Positions 18,012-26,308 of a stretch of DNA of 42,724 nt are shown in pieces. Within the stretch, counting starts at the first letter, position 1; each line of letters opens with the position of its first letter. This DNA comes from Gammaproteobacteria bacterium (GTDB lineage: Bacteria; Pseudomonadota; Gammaproteobacteria; Coxiellales; Coxiellaceae): contig JAUIDD010000019.1 in the NCBI GenBank assembly GCA_030429175.1, forward strand, positions 1-42,724. Reading direction: 5' to 3'. The notes under the pieces are model-generated. The model was not told the origin of the DNA, did no database searches, and worked only from the letters and a program-made list of their open reading frames with translations. Both the position numbers and the translations under genes were made by a program.

Positions 18012-18042
18012 TTATCAGCTATGATACCGGACTATATATAAT
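18012..18042 (+). promoter_or_regulatory. Candidate promoter of the pan operon
   Basis: A perfect TATAAT lies at 18037-18042, with TTATCA 19 bases upstream as a weak -35. Initiation about 7 bases downstream would start the mRNA only a few bases before the ATG at 18056. With no Shine-Dalgarno there, the message may be nearly leaderless. Confidence 0.4.
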
Positions 18043-18055
18043 GTAGTTGGTGTGT

Positions 18056-18757
18056 ATGCAACAAACAACGTGTTATCTGATTGTCGGCAATGGCTGCTTG
18101 GCCAAACATTTCTGTCATTATTTGAAGCTGTTACAGTTGCCTTACGTGCGGTGGTGCCGTGCTGATGGGCAGGAGCACTTGTTCAGTAAGTTAGATCTGG
18201 TGAGCCATATCTTGGTATTAATATCAGATGATCAGATAGATACTTTTATAGCGGATCATCGTTTAACCGACCTAAATAAATTACTTGTACACTGCTCAGG
18301 TGCTTTGGTCTCGCAGTATGCATTAAGCGCGCATCCATTACAGACATTTGGGCCTGAGCTTTATGATTTGGCAGATTACCAGAAAATTGCTTTTGTGATC
18401 GAAGCAGAAGGGCCTGACTTTCAAAAATTATTACCAGGCTTGCCGAATCAATCGTATGCTATTAAGTGTGAACAAAAGCCTTTTTATCATGCGTTGTGTG
18501 TAATGGCAAACAATATGACTACTTTAGTATGGCAACGTGTTTTTAAAGATTTTGAAACAGAATTTGATATACCTGGGAATGCGATTTTTCCAATCCTTGA
18601 GCAAACATTTAAAAACGTCAAACATGACTATAGAACTGCCTTAACAGGTCCTCTAAAGCGTGGTGATACTAAAACGTTACAAAAAAATCTAGAATCATTA
18701 TCAGGGCATCCTTTCGAACATATATTTAAAGCAGTTATAGAGAGCCAATTAATATGA
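18056..18757 (+). CDS. panG: PanG-type ketopantoate reductase (Rossmann/DUF2520)
   Basis: The 233-residue product has an N-terminal Rossmann dinucleotide-binding start (CYLIVGNGCLAKHF, a GxGxxA variant), then VLISDDQID and LVHCSGALVS, and a helical C-terminal half of DUF2520 type. Together with placement directly upstream of panB and panC, this fits PanG, the alternative ketopantoate reductase described in Francisella and found in Coxiella, which replaces PanE by reducing ketopantoate to pantoate with NADPH. No panE is seen here. I place the start at ATG 18056; TTG 18047 and GTG 18050 are also in frame. The stop overlaps the panB start by 4 bases (ATGA). The family assignment rests on fold motif plus context. 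Confidence 0.78.
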   Translation: MQQTTCYLIVGNGCLAKHFCHYLKLLQLPYVRWCRADGQEHLFSKLDLVSHILVLISDDQIDTFIADHRLTDLNKLLVHCSGALVSQYALSAHPLQTFGPELYDLADYQKIAFVIEAEGPDFQKLLPGLPNQSYAIKCEQKPFYHALCVMANNMTTLVWQRVFKDFETEFDIPGNAIFPILEQTFKNVKHDYRTALTGPLKRGDTKTLQKNLESLSGHPFEHIFKAVIESQLI

Positions 18758-19542
18758 ATATTCATCAATTCCAAAAGCGCAAACAACAGCAACAAAAAAT
18801 TTCGATGGTTACATGCTATGATTATCCTAGCGCACGCATAATCGATACAACTGATATCGATTGTATATTAGTAGGTGATAGTGTGGCGATGGTTGTACAT
18901 GGTTATAAAGATACGACGATGGCGACCATGGCTATGATGGTGCTACACACTCAAGCGGTGAGCCGTGGTACGCAAAAGTTTATTATTGGCGACTTACCTT
19001 TTTTAAGTTATCGTACATCACAAGCTGATACGATGCATAATGTGCAGCGTTTAGTGCAGGCAGGTGCACATGCCGTTAAGCTAGAAGGTATAGATGGCAA
19101 TCTAGAAACTATTAAACATATTGTCAATTCAGGTGTGCCGGTAGTAGGACATTTAGGTTTAACTCCGCAGCATGTGCATACATTGGGCGGTTATAAAGTG
19201 CAGGCGCGTGATCAGGCGGCTAAGGATAAGCTTCTAGAGTCAGCACAACAGCTAGAAAGCGCCGGTTGTTTTATGTTGGTATTGGAGTGTGTACCGTCGG
19301 ATATTGCGACTCAAATTACACAGGTTTTATCAATACCCACGATTGGTATTGGTGCAGGGCCTAATACCGATGGACAGGTACTGGTATGGCAAGATATTTT
19401 GGGTTTGCAAAAAGATTTGAATATTAAATTTGTAAAACAATATTTAGATGGATTTAAATTACAGCAACAGGCAATACAAAATTACTCAGATGATGTCAAA
19501 AAAAATCTATTTCCCTGTTTAAAAACACATACATTTAACTAG
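18754..19542 (+). CDS. panB: 3-methyl-2-oxobutanoate hydroxymethyltransferase
   Basis: The 262-residue product (E. coli PanB has 264) transfers a hydroxymethyl group from methylene-tetrahydrofolate to ketoisovalerate, giving ketopantoate, the first committed step to pantothenate and CoA. Family motifs are clear: MVTCYDYPSARI, DCILVGDSVAMVVHGYKDT, GDLPFLSY, AVKLEGID, VPVVGHLGLTPQHVHTLGGY, and IPTIGIGAGPNTDGQVLVWQ. It overlaps panG by 4 bases and its TAG directly abuts the ATG of panC, so the three genes form a tight operon. Confidence 0.97.
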   Translation: MNIHQFQKRKQQQQKISMVTCYDYPSARIIDTTDIDCILVGDSVAMVVHGYKDTTMATMAMMVLHTQAVSRGTQKFIIGDLPFLSYRTSQADTMHNVQRLVQAGAHAVKLEGIDGNLETIKHIVNSGVPVVGHLGLTPQHVHTLGGYKVQARDQAAKDKLLESAQQLESAGCFMLVLECVPSDIATQITQVLSIPTIGIGAGPNTDGQVLVWQDILGLQKDLNIKFVKQYLDGFKLQQQAIQNYSDDVKKNLFPCLKTHTFN

Positions 19543-20319
19543 ATGACAACTATGAAAGTAATCAAAGAAATTAGTGCCTTTAAACAATTACGTGATAAAA
19601 ATATTGGTTTTGTACCGACGATGGGGTGCTTACACAAAGGTCACGTGTCACTTATAAAGAAAGCGCAAGCAGAAAATGAGATTGTGGTGGTGAGTATTTT
19701 TATCAATCCAACTCAATTTAATAACGTCAATGATTTTAAACACTATCCACAAACGCTTGAGCAAGATCTTGCGCTGCTTAAATCATTAGGTGTTGAGTAT
19801 GTATTTATACCAAGCAAAGAAATGATGTATCCGCGTGATAATCAATTTAGCTTAATTACCACAGATCCACTTGCAACTATTTGTGAAGGTGTTTATCGCC
19901 CAGGGCATTACTCAGGTGTATTAACCGTGGTCATGAAACTTTTTAATATTGTGCGACCACAGCGCGCTTATTTTGGTGAAAAAGATCTGCAACAAGTCTT
20001 GCTGATTCAGCATATGGTTGAGAGTTACTTTATGGATATAGAGGTAATTGCGTGCCCCACAGTGCGTGATCACTCAAAACTACCTTTTAGCTCACGCAAT
20101 AATAGACTCAACCCAGAGCAGCGCCAGCGTGCTGACCTGTTCGCTAAAATCTTCCATAGTGAGACTACACCAGATGAGATGGTTGAGCACCTTAATGCGC
20201 ATAACATCAAAGTCGACTATATCACTCAGCACAATGACTACCTATTAGCAGCCGTGTGGGTGGATGATATTAGGTTGATTGATTGTAGGTCTTACTTTAG
20301 CCTTAAAAACCCTGTATAA
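19543..20319 (+). CDS. panC: Pantothenate synthetase
   Basis: The 258-residue product condenses pantoate with beta-alanine using ATP. It carries the nucleotidyl-transferase signature VPTMGCLHKGHVSLI, the pantoate-site segment SIFINPTQFN, YRPGHYSGVLTVVMKLFNIV and YFGEKDLQQ. The KMSKS-like loop is VRDHSKLPFSSRN where E. coli has a GLAMSSRN form, a small divergence. It is about 25 residues shorter than E. coli PanC, mainly in the C-terminal lid. ATG 19552 is an alternative start 3 codons in. There is no panD nearby, so beta-alanine must come from elsewhere. Confidence 0.96.
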   Translation: MTTMKVIKEISAFKQLRDKNIGFVPTMGCLHKGHVSLIKKAQAENEIVVVSIFINPTQFNNVNDFKHYPQTLEQDLALLKSLGVEYVFIPSKEMMYPRDNQFSLITTDPLATICEGVYRPGHYSGVLTVVMKLFNIVRPQRAYFGEKDLQQVLLIQHMVESYFMDIEVIACPTVRDHSKLPFSSRNNRLNPEQRQRADLFAKIFHSETTPDEMVEHLNAHNIKVDYITQHNDYLLAAVWVDDIRLIDCRSYFSLKNPV

Positions 20320-20362
20320 ATTTATATATTGATCATTGAATAAATTTAATCAGGGCACTAAA

Positions 20363-20470
20363 ATGAATACCAATCAACAGGTTATTCTGCATAACGCACA
20401 TTTGGAAGATGCCCAAGCCTTTGAAAAATTGGATCCAATGCTGCGTCGCTTAGCCAAATTACCATATTAG
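20363..20470 (+). CDS. Small ORF, 35 residues, unknown
   Basis: ATG 20363 to TAG 20468-20470 encodes a 35-residue peptide ending DPMLRRLAKLPY. An AGGG site lies 7 bases before the ATG, a fair ribosome site. The composition is mixed and helix-prone (HLEDAQAFEKLDP), more like a real protein than random AT-rich frame. It starts 43 bases after panC and could be the operon's last gene or a remnant of a longer gene. I recognise no family. Confidence 0.4.
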   Translation: MNTNQQVILHNAHLEDAQAFEKLDPMLRRLAKLPY

Positions 20471-20487
20471 TATTGCTCACCAATACT
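20469..20487 (+). terminator. Hairpin after the pan operon
   Basis: AGTATTG and CAATACT form a perfect 7-bp stem with a 5-base loop, overlapping the stop of the 35-residue ORF. No T run follows, but it lies between convergent transcription units, so a terminator role is plausible. Confidence 0.4.
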
Positions 20488-20516
20488 GCAATTATTGCCT
20501 ATAAATACATCTGTCA

Positions 20517-21579
20517 TTACTTACGTTTTTCTTGTTTATGGTATATCTGAAACTCGTCATTAAGCACATCATCGCCAATAATCTCACCACTAAGAACAGC
20601 CTTCATAAATTTTTTCGAGTAGGCTTGGAACTGTTTATTAGATCTTTGAATTTTATGGAAGGTGGGGTTTCCCACTGCGAATACATGTCGTTTTCGCGGT
20701 ACCCAGCGTGTTGCAACAGCTATAGTAGTGGCGGTAATGTTGTCAACCATATGCCACCACCACGGACCTAAGACGAGTAGGTCGCCGGCTTCAATGGTGG
20801 AAACATATTTAGGTATACGATTAAATAGTGGGTGATTTTTTTCAAAAAAATTGAAGTCATATGGGTCATGCTGAATATCGGTATAGGCATTACGTGCACT
20901 ATATGATAGTTGTGCTCTAAGTGCGAAGCTATATTTAGGATCGATCAGTGTCCAACGCTTTTTCCCCTCGATCATCATAAAGCCATTAGTTTCATTGGCA
21001 GCATGTAATACAAGTGGTATGCCGAGTTGGGTGTTACCTAAAAATAAATGAGGCACGGCACAAAATGCTAATGGTTTAAATAAATTTTTAAGACGATCGA
21101 GATCTAATTCTTCGAGTAATTGTGGATGTTCTTTGAAAATTTGTGATGTGTTATGAATGTAGTTATATGGTTTATTAATGACATCAATAAGTGTTGTCGA
21201 CGTAATTGGTGTCGCAAGTTCATTAGGTTTGACAATGCTATAGGATACTTGCGTTTGGCCTGCAATATCAACCATATAATCAACGGTCCAATTTTGAAGC
21301 GCTTGGGTTTGATTTAAAAAACCTTTGATAATAAAAGGTTCGAATACCTCACAGCTAATTTTTTTTTTGAAAAGTATTTTTATCGATATAATCTAATGTG
21401 GGTATCTCGCTAATATAATTTTGAGGATTAATTTGTTTGTGTTCGAGATTGAACTGATCGAGCTTTTGTTGATAGAGTTCACGCTCGGCATTGTTCATAA
21501 ATGTATTATCCTGAAGCTGATTTTGTTGTGCTTTTATAGAAGCCCAGTGAGTGTCTTCTTCAGGATTGAGTGTGATCAT
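20517..21579 (-). pseudogene. Cupin-8/JmjC-like protein gene, frame broken at a 10-base A tract
   Basis: Two minus-strand frames belong to one gene. The first starts at ATG 21579 ([12 protein letters not shown]) and runs 74 codons to TAG at 21355 just after the A tract (T at 21359-21368 on the plus strand). With one A fewer, reading continues as ISCEVFEPFIIKGFLNQ... to the stop at 20517, giving 353 residues. The joined product resembles cupin-8/JmjC-type Fe(II)/2-oxoglutarate oxygenases: an N-terminal FIIKGFLNQ segment, HAANETNGFMMIEGKKRW, and GDLLVLGPWWWHMVDN with the second His. The usual HxD is HAA here, so metal binding may be altered. The start overlaps the folE stop by 4 bases. Alternatives to a dead gene are a sequencing indel, phase variation or transcript slippage. 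Confidence 0.75.
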
Positions 21580-22142
21580 GTCGAGCTTTTAGTGAGTAGT
21601 TGCAGCAGTTCATTACGTGATTGGGTGTTAGTACGAAACCCCCCAAGCATCACCGATGTTTTCATTTCAGAATTTTGTTTTTGTACACCACGCATCATCA
21701 TGCAAAAGTGTTTGGCTTCGATAATCACCGCCACACCTTTAGCGCCGGTCGCTTCAAAAATACTATTAGCAATTTGCTTGGTAAGGTTTTCTTGAATTTG
21801 TAAACGGCGTGCATATAAATCAACGATGCGTGCAAATTTTGAGAGGCCAAGTACCTTACCATTGGGTAAATAAGCAATATGGCATTTGCCGACAAAGGGT
21901 AGCATATGATGTTCGCACATCGAATAGAGTTCGATATCTTTAACAATTACCATCTCATCGATATCAGATTCGAATATGGCGCCATTTACAATGTCTTCTA
22001 CGCTTTGCTGATAGCCTTGGGTTAAAAAAGTAAGTGCTTTAGCGGCACGTTTTGGTGTATTGCACAAGCCTTCACGTTTTGGATCTTCGCCAAGATGTGT
22101 CAGTATAGCTGTGATATTTTTTGCAATGTGATCTGTATTCAT
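21576..22142 (-). CDS. folE: GTP cyclohydrolase I
   Basis: The 188-residue product converts GTP to dihydroneopterin triphosphate, the first step to tetrahydrofolate and to queuosine-type precursors. The type I enzyme is recognised by [15 protein letters not shown], the Zn-binding segment [43 protein letters not shown] and the second Cys in [13 protein letters not shown]. Length is typical of bacterial FolE. It starts 4 bases after the HIT gene and overlaps the cupin-like gene by 4 bases, so it is inside the operon that begins at emrA. Confidence 0.97.
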   Translation of the reverse strand: MNTDHIAKNITAILTHLGEDPKREGLCNTPKRAAKALTFLTQGYQQSVEDIVNGAIFESDIDEMVIVKDIELYSMCEHHMLPFVGKCHIAYLPNGKVLGLSKFARIVDLYARRLQIQENLTKQIANSIFEATGAKGVAVIIEAKHFCMMMRGVQKQNSEMKTSVMLGGFRTNTQSRNELLQLLTKSST

Positions 22143-22146
22143 TGTA

Positions 22147-22488
22147 TTACATGTTCCAATGTAGTTGGCGTCCGCCGATTAAGTGTAAGTGGATATGATA
22201 AATTTCTTGCCCGCCTTCGTTATTACAATTCATGACGACGCGATAACCACTATCTGCGATATTGTTCTTTTTTGCGAGTTGTTTTGCAACTACCATTAAC
22301 TTGCCAACTAACGTTGCTTGTGTGTCATCAACATCATTAAGTGTTGCAATATGTTGGCGTGGAATGATGAGCATATGCGTTGGTGCTTTAGGGTGGATAT
22401 CGTTAAAGGCAACGATGTCATCATCTTCATAAACAAGTGTGCTATTGATTTTTTTATTAGCAATATTGCAAAAAAGGCAATCGGTCAT
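22147..22488 (-). CDS. hinT: HIT family nucleotide hydrolase (HinT-like)
   Basis: The 113-residue product has the histidine triad [10 protein letters not shown] near its C-terminus and [12 protein letters not shown] near the start, with length typical of HinT. Such proteins hydrolyse purine nucleoside phosphoramidates, including aminoacyl-adenylates. [20 protein letters not shown] is the standard substrate-loop segment. The gene starts 1 base after the emrB stop and is followed 4 bases later by folE. A link to the adenylating protein at 8394 is not supported by position. Confidence 0.93.
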   Translation of the reverse strand: MTDCLFCNIANKKINSTLVYEDDDIVAFNDIHPKAPTHMLIIPRQHIATLNDVDDTQATLVGKLMVVAKQLAKKNNIADSGYRVVMNCNNEGGQEIYHIHLHLIGGRQLHWNM

Positions 22489-22489
22489 A

Positions 22490-24022
22490 TTAGTGTCCCA
22501 AGTTGGTTTCAGTCATGTCTACGAGCTTTAGGCAATAAATCAGTGGAATCAGTAATAGCAAAATTATCGTTATCAGTAGATATGAATCTAAAAAAGCAAT
22601 AATACTGGCATTGCCATGCAGCGTGTTGGCTAAAATAGCATAACTTTTAGGATTTGTCAGTGATAGTCCCTGTGTATTGAGCCAATGGTGTAGGTTATTA
22701 TTGAAGTAATTGATATGTCCACCCAGGCGATTCCAGTTGATTTGTGTTTCGCGCGTGACCAAAGTGCTTAACAGTGAAATACCGATTGATGAGCCAAGCA
22801 TGCGTCCATAAGCAAATAGGCCAGCACCTTCAGTGATATCAGCTTTGTTAATGGTAATCAGTGAATAAGTAGTGAGCGGTACCATAACTAATCCCATACC
22901 CCCACCTATAAACGCATTACCGACAATAAAATGCCACTGTCCTGCCTGTAGGCTTAAATGAGACATATAATAAATACCACTGGCACAAAGGAGTAGGCCA
23001 ATGCTAATTAAGCGTTTGACATTTATGATGTGAATTAAGCCTGCAGACAAGATCATCGAGCAAGCACTCGCAAGTCCCATCGGTGACATGGTGATGCCTG
23101 CAATAAAAGCGGTATAACCGAAAGTGGTTTGAAGCATAATAGGTTCTAATGCCAAAAATGCAAATACACAAGCAGCAAATACAGCAAGTGTAATGGTGCA
23201 AATGGTAAAGTTACGATCTTTAAAGATGTCGAGTTTAATTACAGGATGTTTGTGGGTGAGACTACGTAGTATGAAATAAACACTAGAAACTACGCTGATA
23301 ATAAACAATAGTAATATCATATTTGAATCAAACCAATTCTGTGAATTACCTTGGTCTAAAAAGACTTGTAAGCAGCCGATACCAATAAACATACAGATCA
23401 TGCCAAGCCAGTCGATATTCTGATGAATGCGTTTAGTTTCTTTGATAAATAGGGTTGCCATCACAAAACTGATCAAGCAGACTGGTAAGTTAATGTAGAA
23501 AATCCAGCGCCAGCTGGCATGTTCGGTAATAAAACCGCCGAGTGTTGGGCCGAGTACTGGTGCGACCATAATGCCCAATCCCCAGATAGCCATAGCTTTG
23601 CCTTGTTCTTCAATCGGAAAGGTTTGGCGCAGTACTGCTTGAGAAATCGGAATCATGGCTGCACCAAAAGCACCTTGGCAGAGTCTAAAAAATACCATCA
23701 TACTCAGGTTTGAGGTAAGTCCACACAGCACTGAGCTCACCATAAAGCCACATATATCAATAAGAAGTAAACGCTTTTGGCCAATACGATTACTTAAAAA
23801 GCCGGTTAAAGGGAGCATTACGGCCGCGGCTACGACATAGGAGGTGAGTACCCAGGTTATTTTTTCTTGATCAGCACCCAGTGAAGGCATCATTGCTGGT
23901 AGTGCGACGTTAACAATAGTTGAGTCGAGGACTTCTAGAATCGCAACCAACATAATCGTGATGACGATCAGCCATTTATGAGTGATAGGTGCTTCTGAGG
24001 TTGCAGTAGATAAGGTATTCAT
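22490..24022 (-). CDS. emrB: MFS multidrug transporter, DHA2 (EmrB) family
   Basis: The 510-residue inner-membrane protein has the 14-helix pattern of DHA2 drug:proton antiporters. Signatures include LDSTIVNVALPAMMPSLG in helix 1, the helix 2-3 loop GFLSNRIGQKRLL, and the motif C-like GLGIMVAPVLGPTLGGFI. With the EmrA adaptor and an outer-membrane TolC (not in this window) it would form a tripartite pump for hydrophobic toxic compounds. Its ATG overlaps the emrA stop by 4 bases (ATGA) and the HIT gene follows after 1 base. Substrates cannot be predicted. Confidence 0.95.
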   Translation of the reverse strand: MNTLSTATSEAPITHKWLIVITIMLVAILEVLDSTIVNVALPAMMPSLGADQEKITWVLTSYVVAAAVMLPLTGFLSNRIGQKRLLLIDICGFMVSSVLCGLTSNLSMMVFFRLCQGAFGAAMIPISQAVLRQTFPIEEQGKAMAIWGLGIMVAPVLGPTLGGFITEHASWRWIFYINLPVCLISFVMATLFIKETKRIHQNIDWLGMICMFIGIGCLQVFLDQGNSQNWFDSNMILLLFIISVVSSVYFILRSLTHKHPVIKLDIFKDRNFTICTITLAVFAACVFAFLALEPIMLQTTFGYTAFIAGITMSPMGLASACSMILSAGLIHIINVKRLISIGLLLCASGIYYMSHLSLQAGQWHFIVGNAFIGGGMGLVMVPLTTYSLITINKADITEGAGLFAYGRMLGSSIGISLLSTLVTRETQINWNRLGGHINYFNNNLHHWLNTQGLSLTNPKSYAILANTLHGNASIIAFLDSYLLITIILLLLIPLIYCLKLVDMTETNLGH

Positions 24023-25029
24023 AGCTTGGGATGAGATGTTTGATCTTTGGTGTCTATCGTGACTTCACAACTCGCGCCAATCCTAAGCGGGTACTTCTTA
24101 TAACGTGTATCGATGTCAATGCGCACTGGAAAACGTTGTGTGACTTTAACCCAGTTACCAGTCGCATTTTCCGGTGGTAGCAAAGCAAATGTCGTGCCAC
24201 TGCCAGCACTAATGCTCGATACACGCCCATGGAAAACTACGTGTGGATACATGTCGATATGTATGGTTGCAGTTTGGCCCACTTTAATTCGTTCTAGTGA
24301 GGTTTCTTTGAAGTTAGCACTAGCCCACCATTCATCATTTTCAACGACAGCAAAAATATTTTGATATGCATTTACAGGATCGCCGACACGCAGCTTAAAG
24401 TTTGAGACATAACCACTGTGTGGAGCGACGATGTGTGAGTAGTTTAAGTTAAGTTTTGCCTGAGCGATATTGGCTTTAGCCGCACGAATACTGGCATTAG
24501 CACCACCCATGTGGCCAAGCTTTTCAACCGCCTCATTAAGTTTGCTTTTTGCAGCTGCAACAGACGCTTTGGCAACGGCAAGATCACTTTCGGCTTTATC
24601 ACCTTGTGCTTGCGAGTAAAGTTTGCGTTTAACCAAATGAAATGTACGTTCTGTGTTTTTTTCGACATTGGTCAGTTGTGCTTGGCGTTCTGCTAGGAGC
24701 GATTTGGCCGTGGTAACAGCACTTTTCGCGGCGCGTACCTGTTGCATTGTTTCATCGAGATTGGCAATGGCTTTGTCGAGATCTATCTCAAAATTTGCTG
24801 GATCAATATCAAATAGGTGTTGACCTTCCTGTACATACTGGTGGTTTTTAACGTAAATTTTCGATACTTGACCCGTTACGCGCGGCGCAATATTGGTCAC
24901 ATGTGCCTGAATATAGGCATCATCTGTATTGGGGAACATTTTTTGATAACGTAGATAAAAATACCCACCAACGACGAGTATCATTACGAAAAGGATTAAC
25001 AATATGATTTGTGTGGATTTTTTAGTCAT
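24019..25029 (-). CDS. emrA: EmrA-type membrane fusion protein
   Basis: The 336-residue periplasmic adaptor has one N-terminal membrane anchor (residues about 8-28), then PNTDDAYIQAHVTNIAPRVT typical of EmrA, a lipoyl half, an Ala/Lys-rich alpha-hairpin (QVRAAKSAVTTAKSLLAER and on), the second lipoyl half LNYSHIVAPHSGYVSNFKLR, and a beta-barrel region. I prefer ATG 25029; GTG 25038 in frame adds three residues. Neither has a Shine-Dalgarno. An extended -10 lies just upstream, so the mRNA may be nearly leaderless. It is the first gene of the emrA-emrB-hinT-folE-cupin operon. Confidence 0.93.
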   Translation of the reverse strand: MTKKSTQIILLILFVMILVVGGYFYLRYQKMFPNTDDAYIQAHVTNIAPRVTGQVSKIYVKNHQYVQEGQHLFDIDPANFEIDLDKAIANLDETMQQVRAAKSAVTTAKSLLAERQAQLTNVEKNTERTFHLVKRKLYSQAQGDKAESDLAVAKASVAAAKSKLNEAVEKLGHMGGANASIRAAKANIAQAKLNLNYSHIVAPHSGYVSNFKLRVGDPVNAYQNIFAVVENDEWWASANFKETSLERIKVGQTATIHIDMYPHVVFHGRVSSISAGSGTTFALLPPENATGNWVKVTQRFPVRIDIDTRYKKYPLRIGASCEVTIDTKDQTSHPKL

Positions 25030-25033
25030 AGTT

Positions 25034-25045
25034 GTCACATTTTAG
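25034..25045 (-). promoter_or_regulatory. Candidate extended -10 promoter for the emrA operon
   Basis: On the minus strand ATGCTAAAAT gives TGC-TAAAAT, an extended -10 ending only a few bases before the emrA start codons. No good -35 is visible. Initiation 6-8 bases downstream would place the transcript start at or next to ATG 25029. Confidence 0.35.
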
Positions 25046-25209
25046 CATAATTGCCTAATTCACACGAAGGTATTTTGTTATCCTTTATGAAACAGGTTGT
25101 TTCCCAGACCATATAGCCCCTATGCTACCCAAAATTAAATGTCATTGATGATTCAATTATTTGTGTTTAAACTAACTACACACCGTCAGCAGCAAAAAGG
25201 AATTTTATT

Positions 25210-25920
25210 ATGGACAAAACAGCGCTTTTACTTCAGGAGGCACTAGTAAGCACACGTGCAGATATTGCATCAGGCTTTCAAAGTATGATTAGTCAGGTGG
25301 ATCGGCTTACATTTGCCGATTTTTTAATTACATTTGCGCTGCAATCGGCGATGTTGTCACAATCGTTGGCAGATTGGAATCAGCAGCTCAGTGCTGAAAT
25401 GGCTAAAGGCGGTAAGAAAGATTTGGCGCTACAGTTTGAATTAATCGCTGATGGATTTAACCGACGTTATCATCGTCAAAAGGCTGATCAGGATAAAATT
25501 TTAACTTGGCTTAAAGCGAATGCAGAACATCGTTTGCGGCCAGAACAAGCGATGCGTGTGATTTCGGTGGGTATTAAACAATTGCGCACGGTATTTAAAG
25601 ATTGTTTACGTCGTAATCAAGTAAAAACCTGGTTATGTGTGTTAATGGAAATAGAACGGATGCGTATTATTCATGGTTTTACTTTTATTAAACTCTGTGA
25701 AACTTTTTTTGGGCAGGGATTATTACGATGCTTTTCGGTGATTTTTGACCAACGTCGTCGTTCTCATTATGTGTTTGGCTTATGTGAAACAGTTCTGCAA
25801 AACAGTGATATTGTAGATGAAGCCGTTGAGATCGAAGTTGTGAAGATGGCATCAAAAGCGTATGGTACTTATATTAATGATTGTTATGAACTTTCTAACA
25901 AGCAGATGACAAATGCATAG
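25210..25920 (+). CDS. Hypothetical helical protein upstream of holD
   Basis: The 236-residue cytoplasmic product is almost entirely helical with many aromatic, Gln and Arg residues (LRTVFKDCLRRNQVKTWLCV, IERMRIIHGFTFIKLCETFF). It has no signal peptide or membrane segment. I could not place it in a family; a helical-bundle fold such as the haem-oxygenase or ferritin type is possible but no metal ligand pattern convinces me. A strong AAGGA site lies 8 bases before the ATG. It overlaps holD by 8 bases, so it is translated with holD and rimI. Confidence 0.75.
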   Translation: MDKTALLLQEALVSTRADIASGFQSMISQVDRLTFADFLITFALQSAMLSQSLADWNQQLSAEMAKGGKKDLALQFELIADGFNRRYHRQKADQDKILTWLKANAEHRLRPEQAMRVISVGIKQLRTVFKDCLRRNQVKTWLCVLMEIERMRIIHGFTFIKLCETFFGQGLLRCFSVIFDQRRRSHYVFGLCETVLQNSDIVDEAVEIEVVKMASKAYGTYINDCYELSNKQMTNA

Positions 25921-26308
25921 TGATGTAAATCGCAGGCAATATTTATCGAGCATGGGAATTGTGTCGTGGTCAGCAAGGGCGCTGCCTTATCTTATATTTC
26001 AGGCAAAAAATATATTGTTGGTCACACAACTGCAAGGTGAGCTGTGTGACCAACAACAACAGCTCTGGCAAAAGATGATCGCAGCATTGCATGCAAGTGA
26101 CGGCAAGATGATAGTGCCCACGCAATTTAATTTTAATGCACTGCTTACATCTGCAGAACATATTATTATTCTTGGGGATCTGGTGGCGAAAACGCTGCCA
26201 CAAATCAAACAAAAACCTGTTGTCACGCACGGATTGCATGCAATGATTCGACAACCAGCATTAAAGGCTGACGTGTGGCATGTGCTTAAGTATTCGTTCC
26301 TTAACTAA
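25913..26308 (+). CDS. holD: DNA polymerase III psi subunit (HolD-like)
   Basis: The 131-residue product starts NRRQYLSSMGIVSWSARALP, close in pattern to E. coli HolD (RRDWQLQQLGITQWSLR), and ends PALKADVWHVLKYSF, matching the family's closing Trp helix. HolD links the chi subunit, and through it SSB, to the clamp loader. Like E. coli it is followed immediately by rimI, here overlapping by 29 bases. Overall similarity is low, as is usual for this fast-evolving family, so synteny carries much of the call. Confidence 0.7.
   Translation: MHSDVNRRQYLSSMGIVSWSARALPYLIFQAKNILLVTQLQGELCDQQQQLWQKMIAALHASDGKMIVPTQFNFNALLTSAEHIIILGDLVAKTLPQIKQKPVVTHGLHAMIRQPALKADVWHVLKYSFLN

Noticed and set aside
21335-21350. 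T-arm-like sequence GGTTCGAATACC suggesting a tRNA
   Set aside because: No acceptor, D or anticodon arms surround it, and it falls inside the coding sequence of the cupin-like gene (EVFEPF codons).
22147-22488. Functional link between the HIT hydrolase and the adenylating NRPS-NACHT protein
   Set aside because: HIT proteins can cleave aminoacyl-adenylates, but the gene belongs to a separate operon 7 kb away and is a common housekeeping gene.
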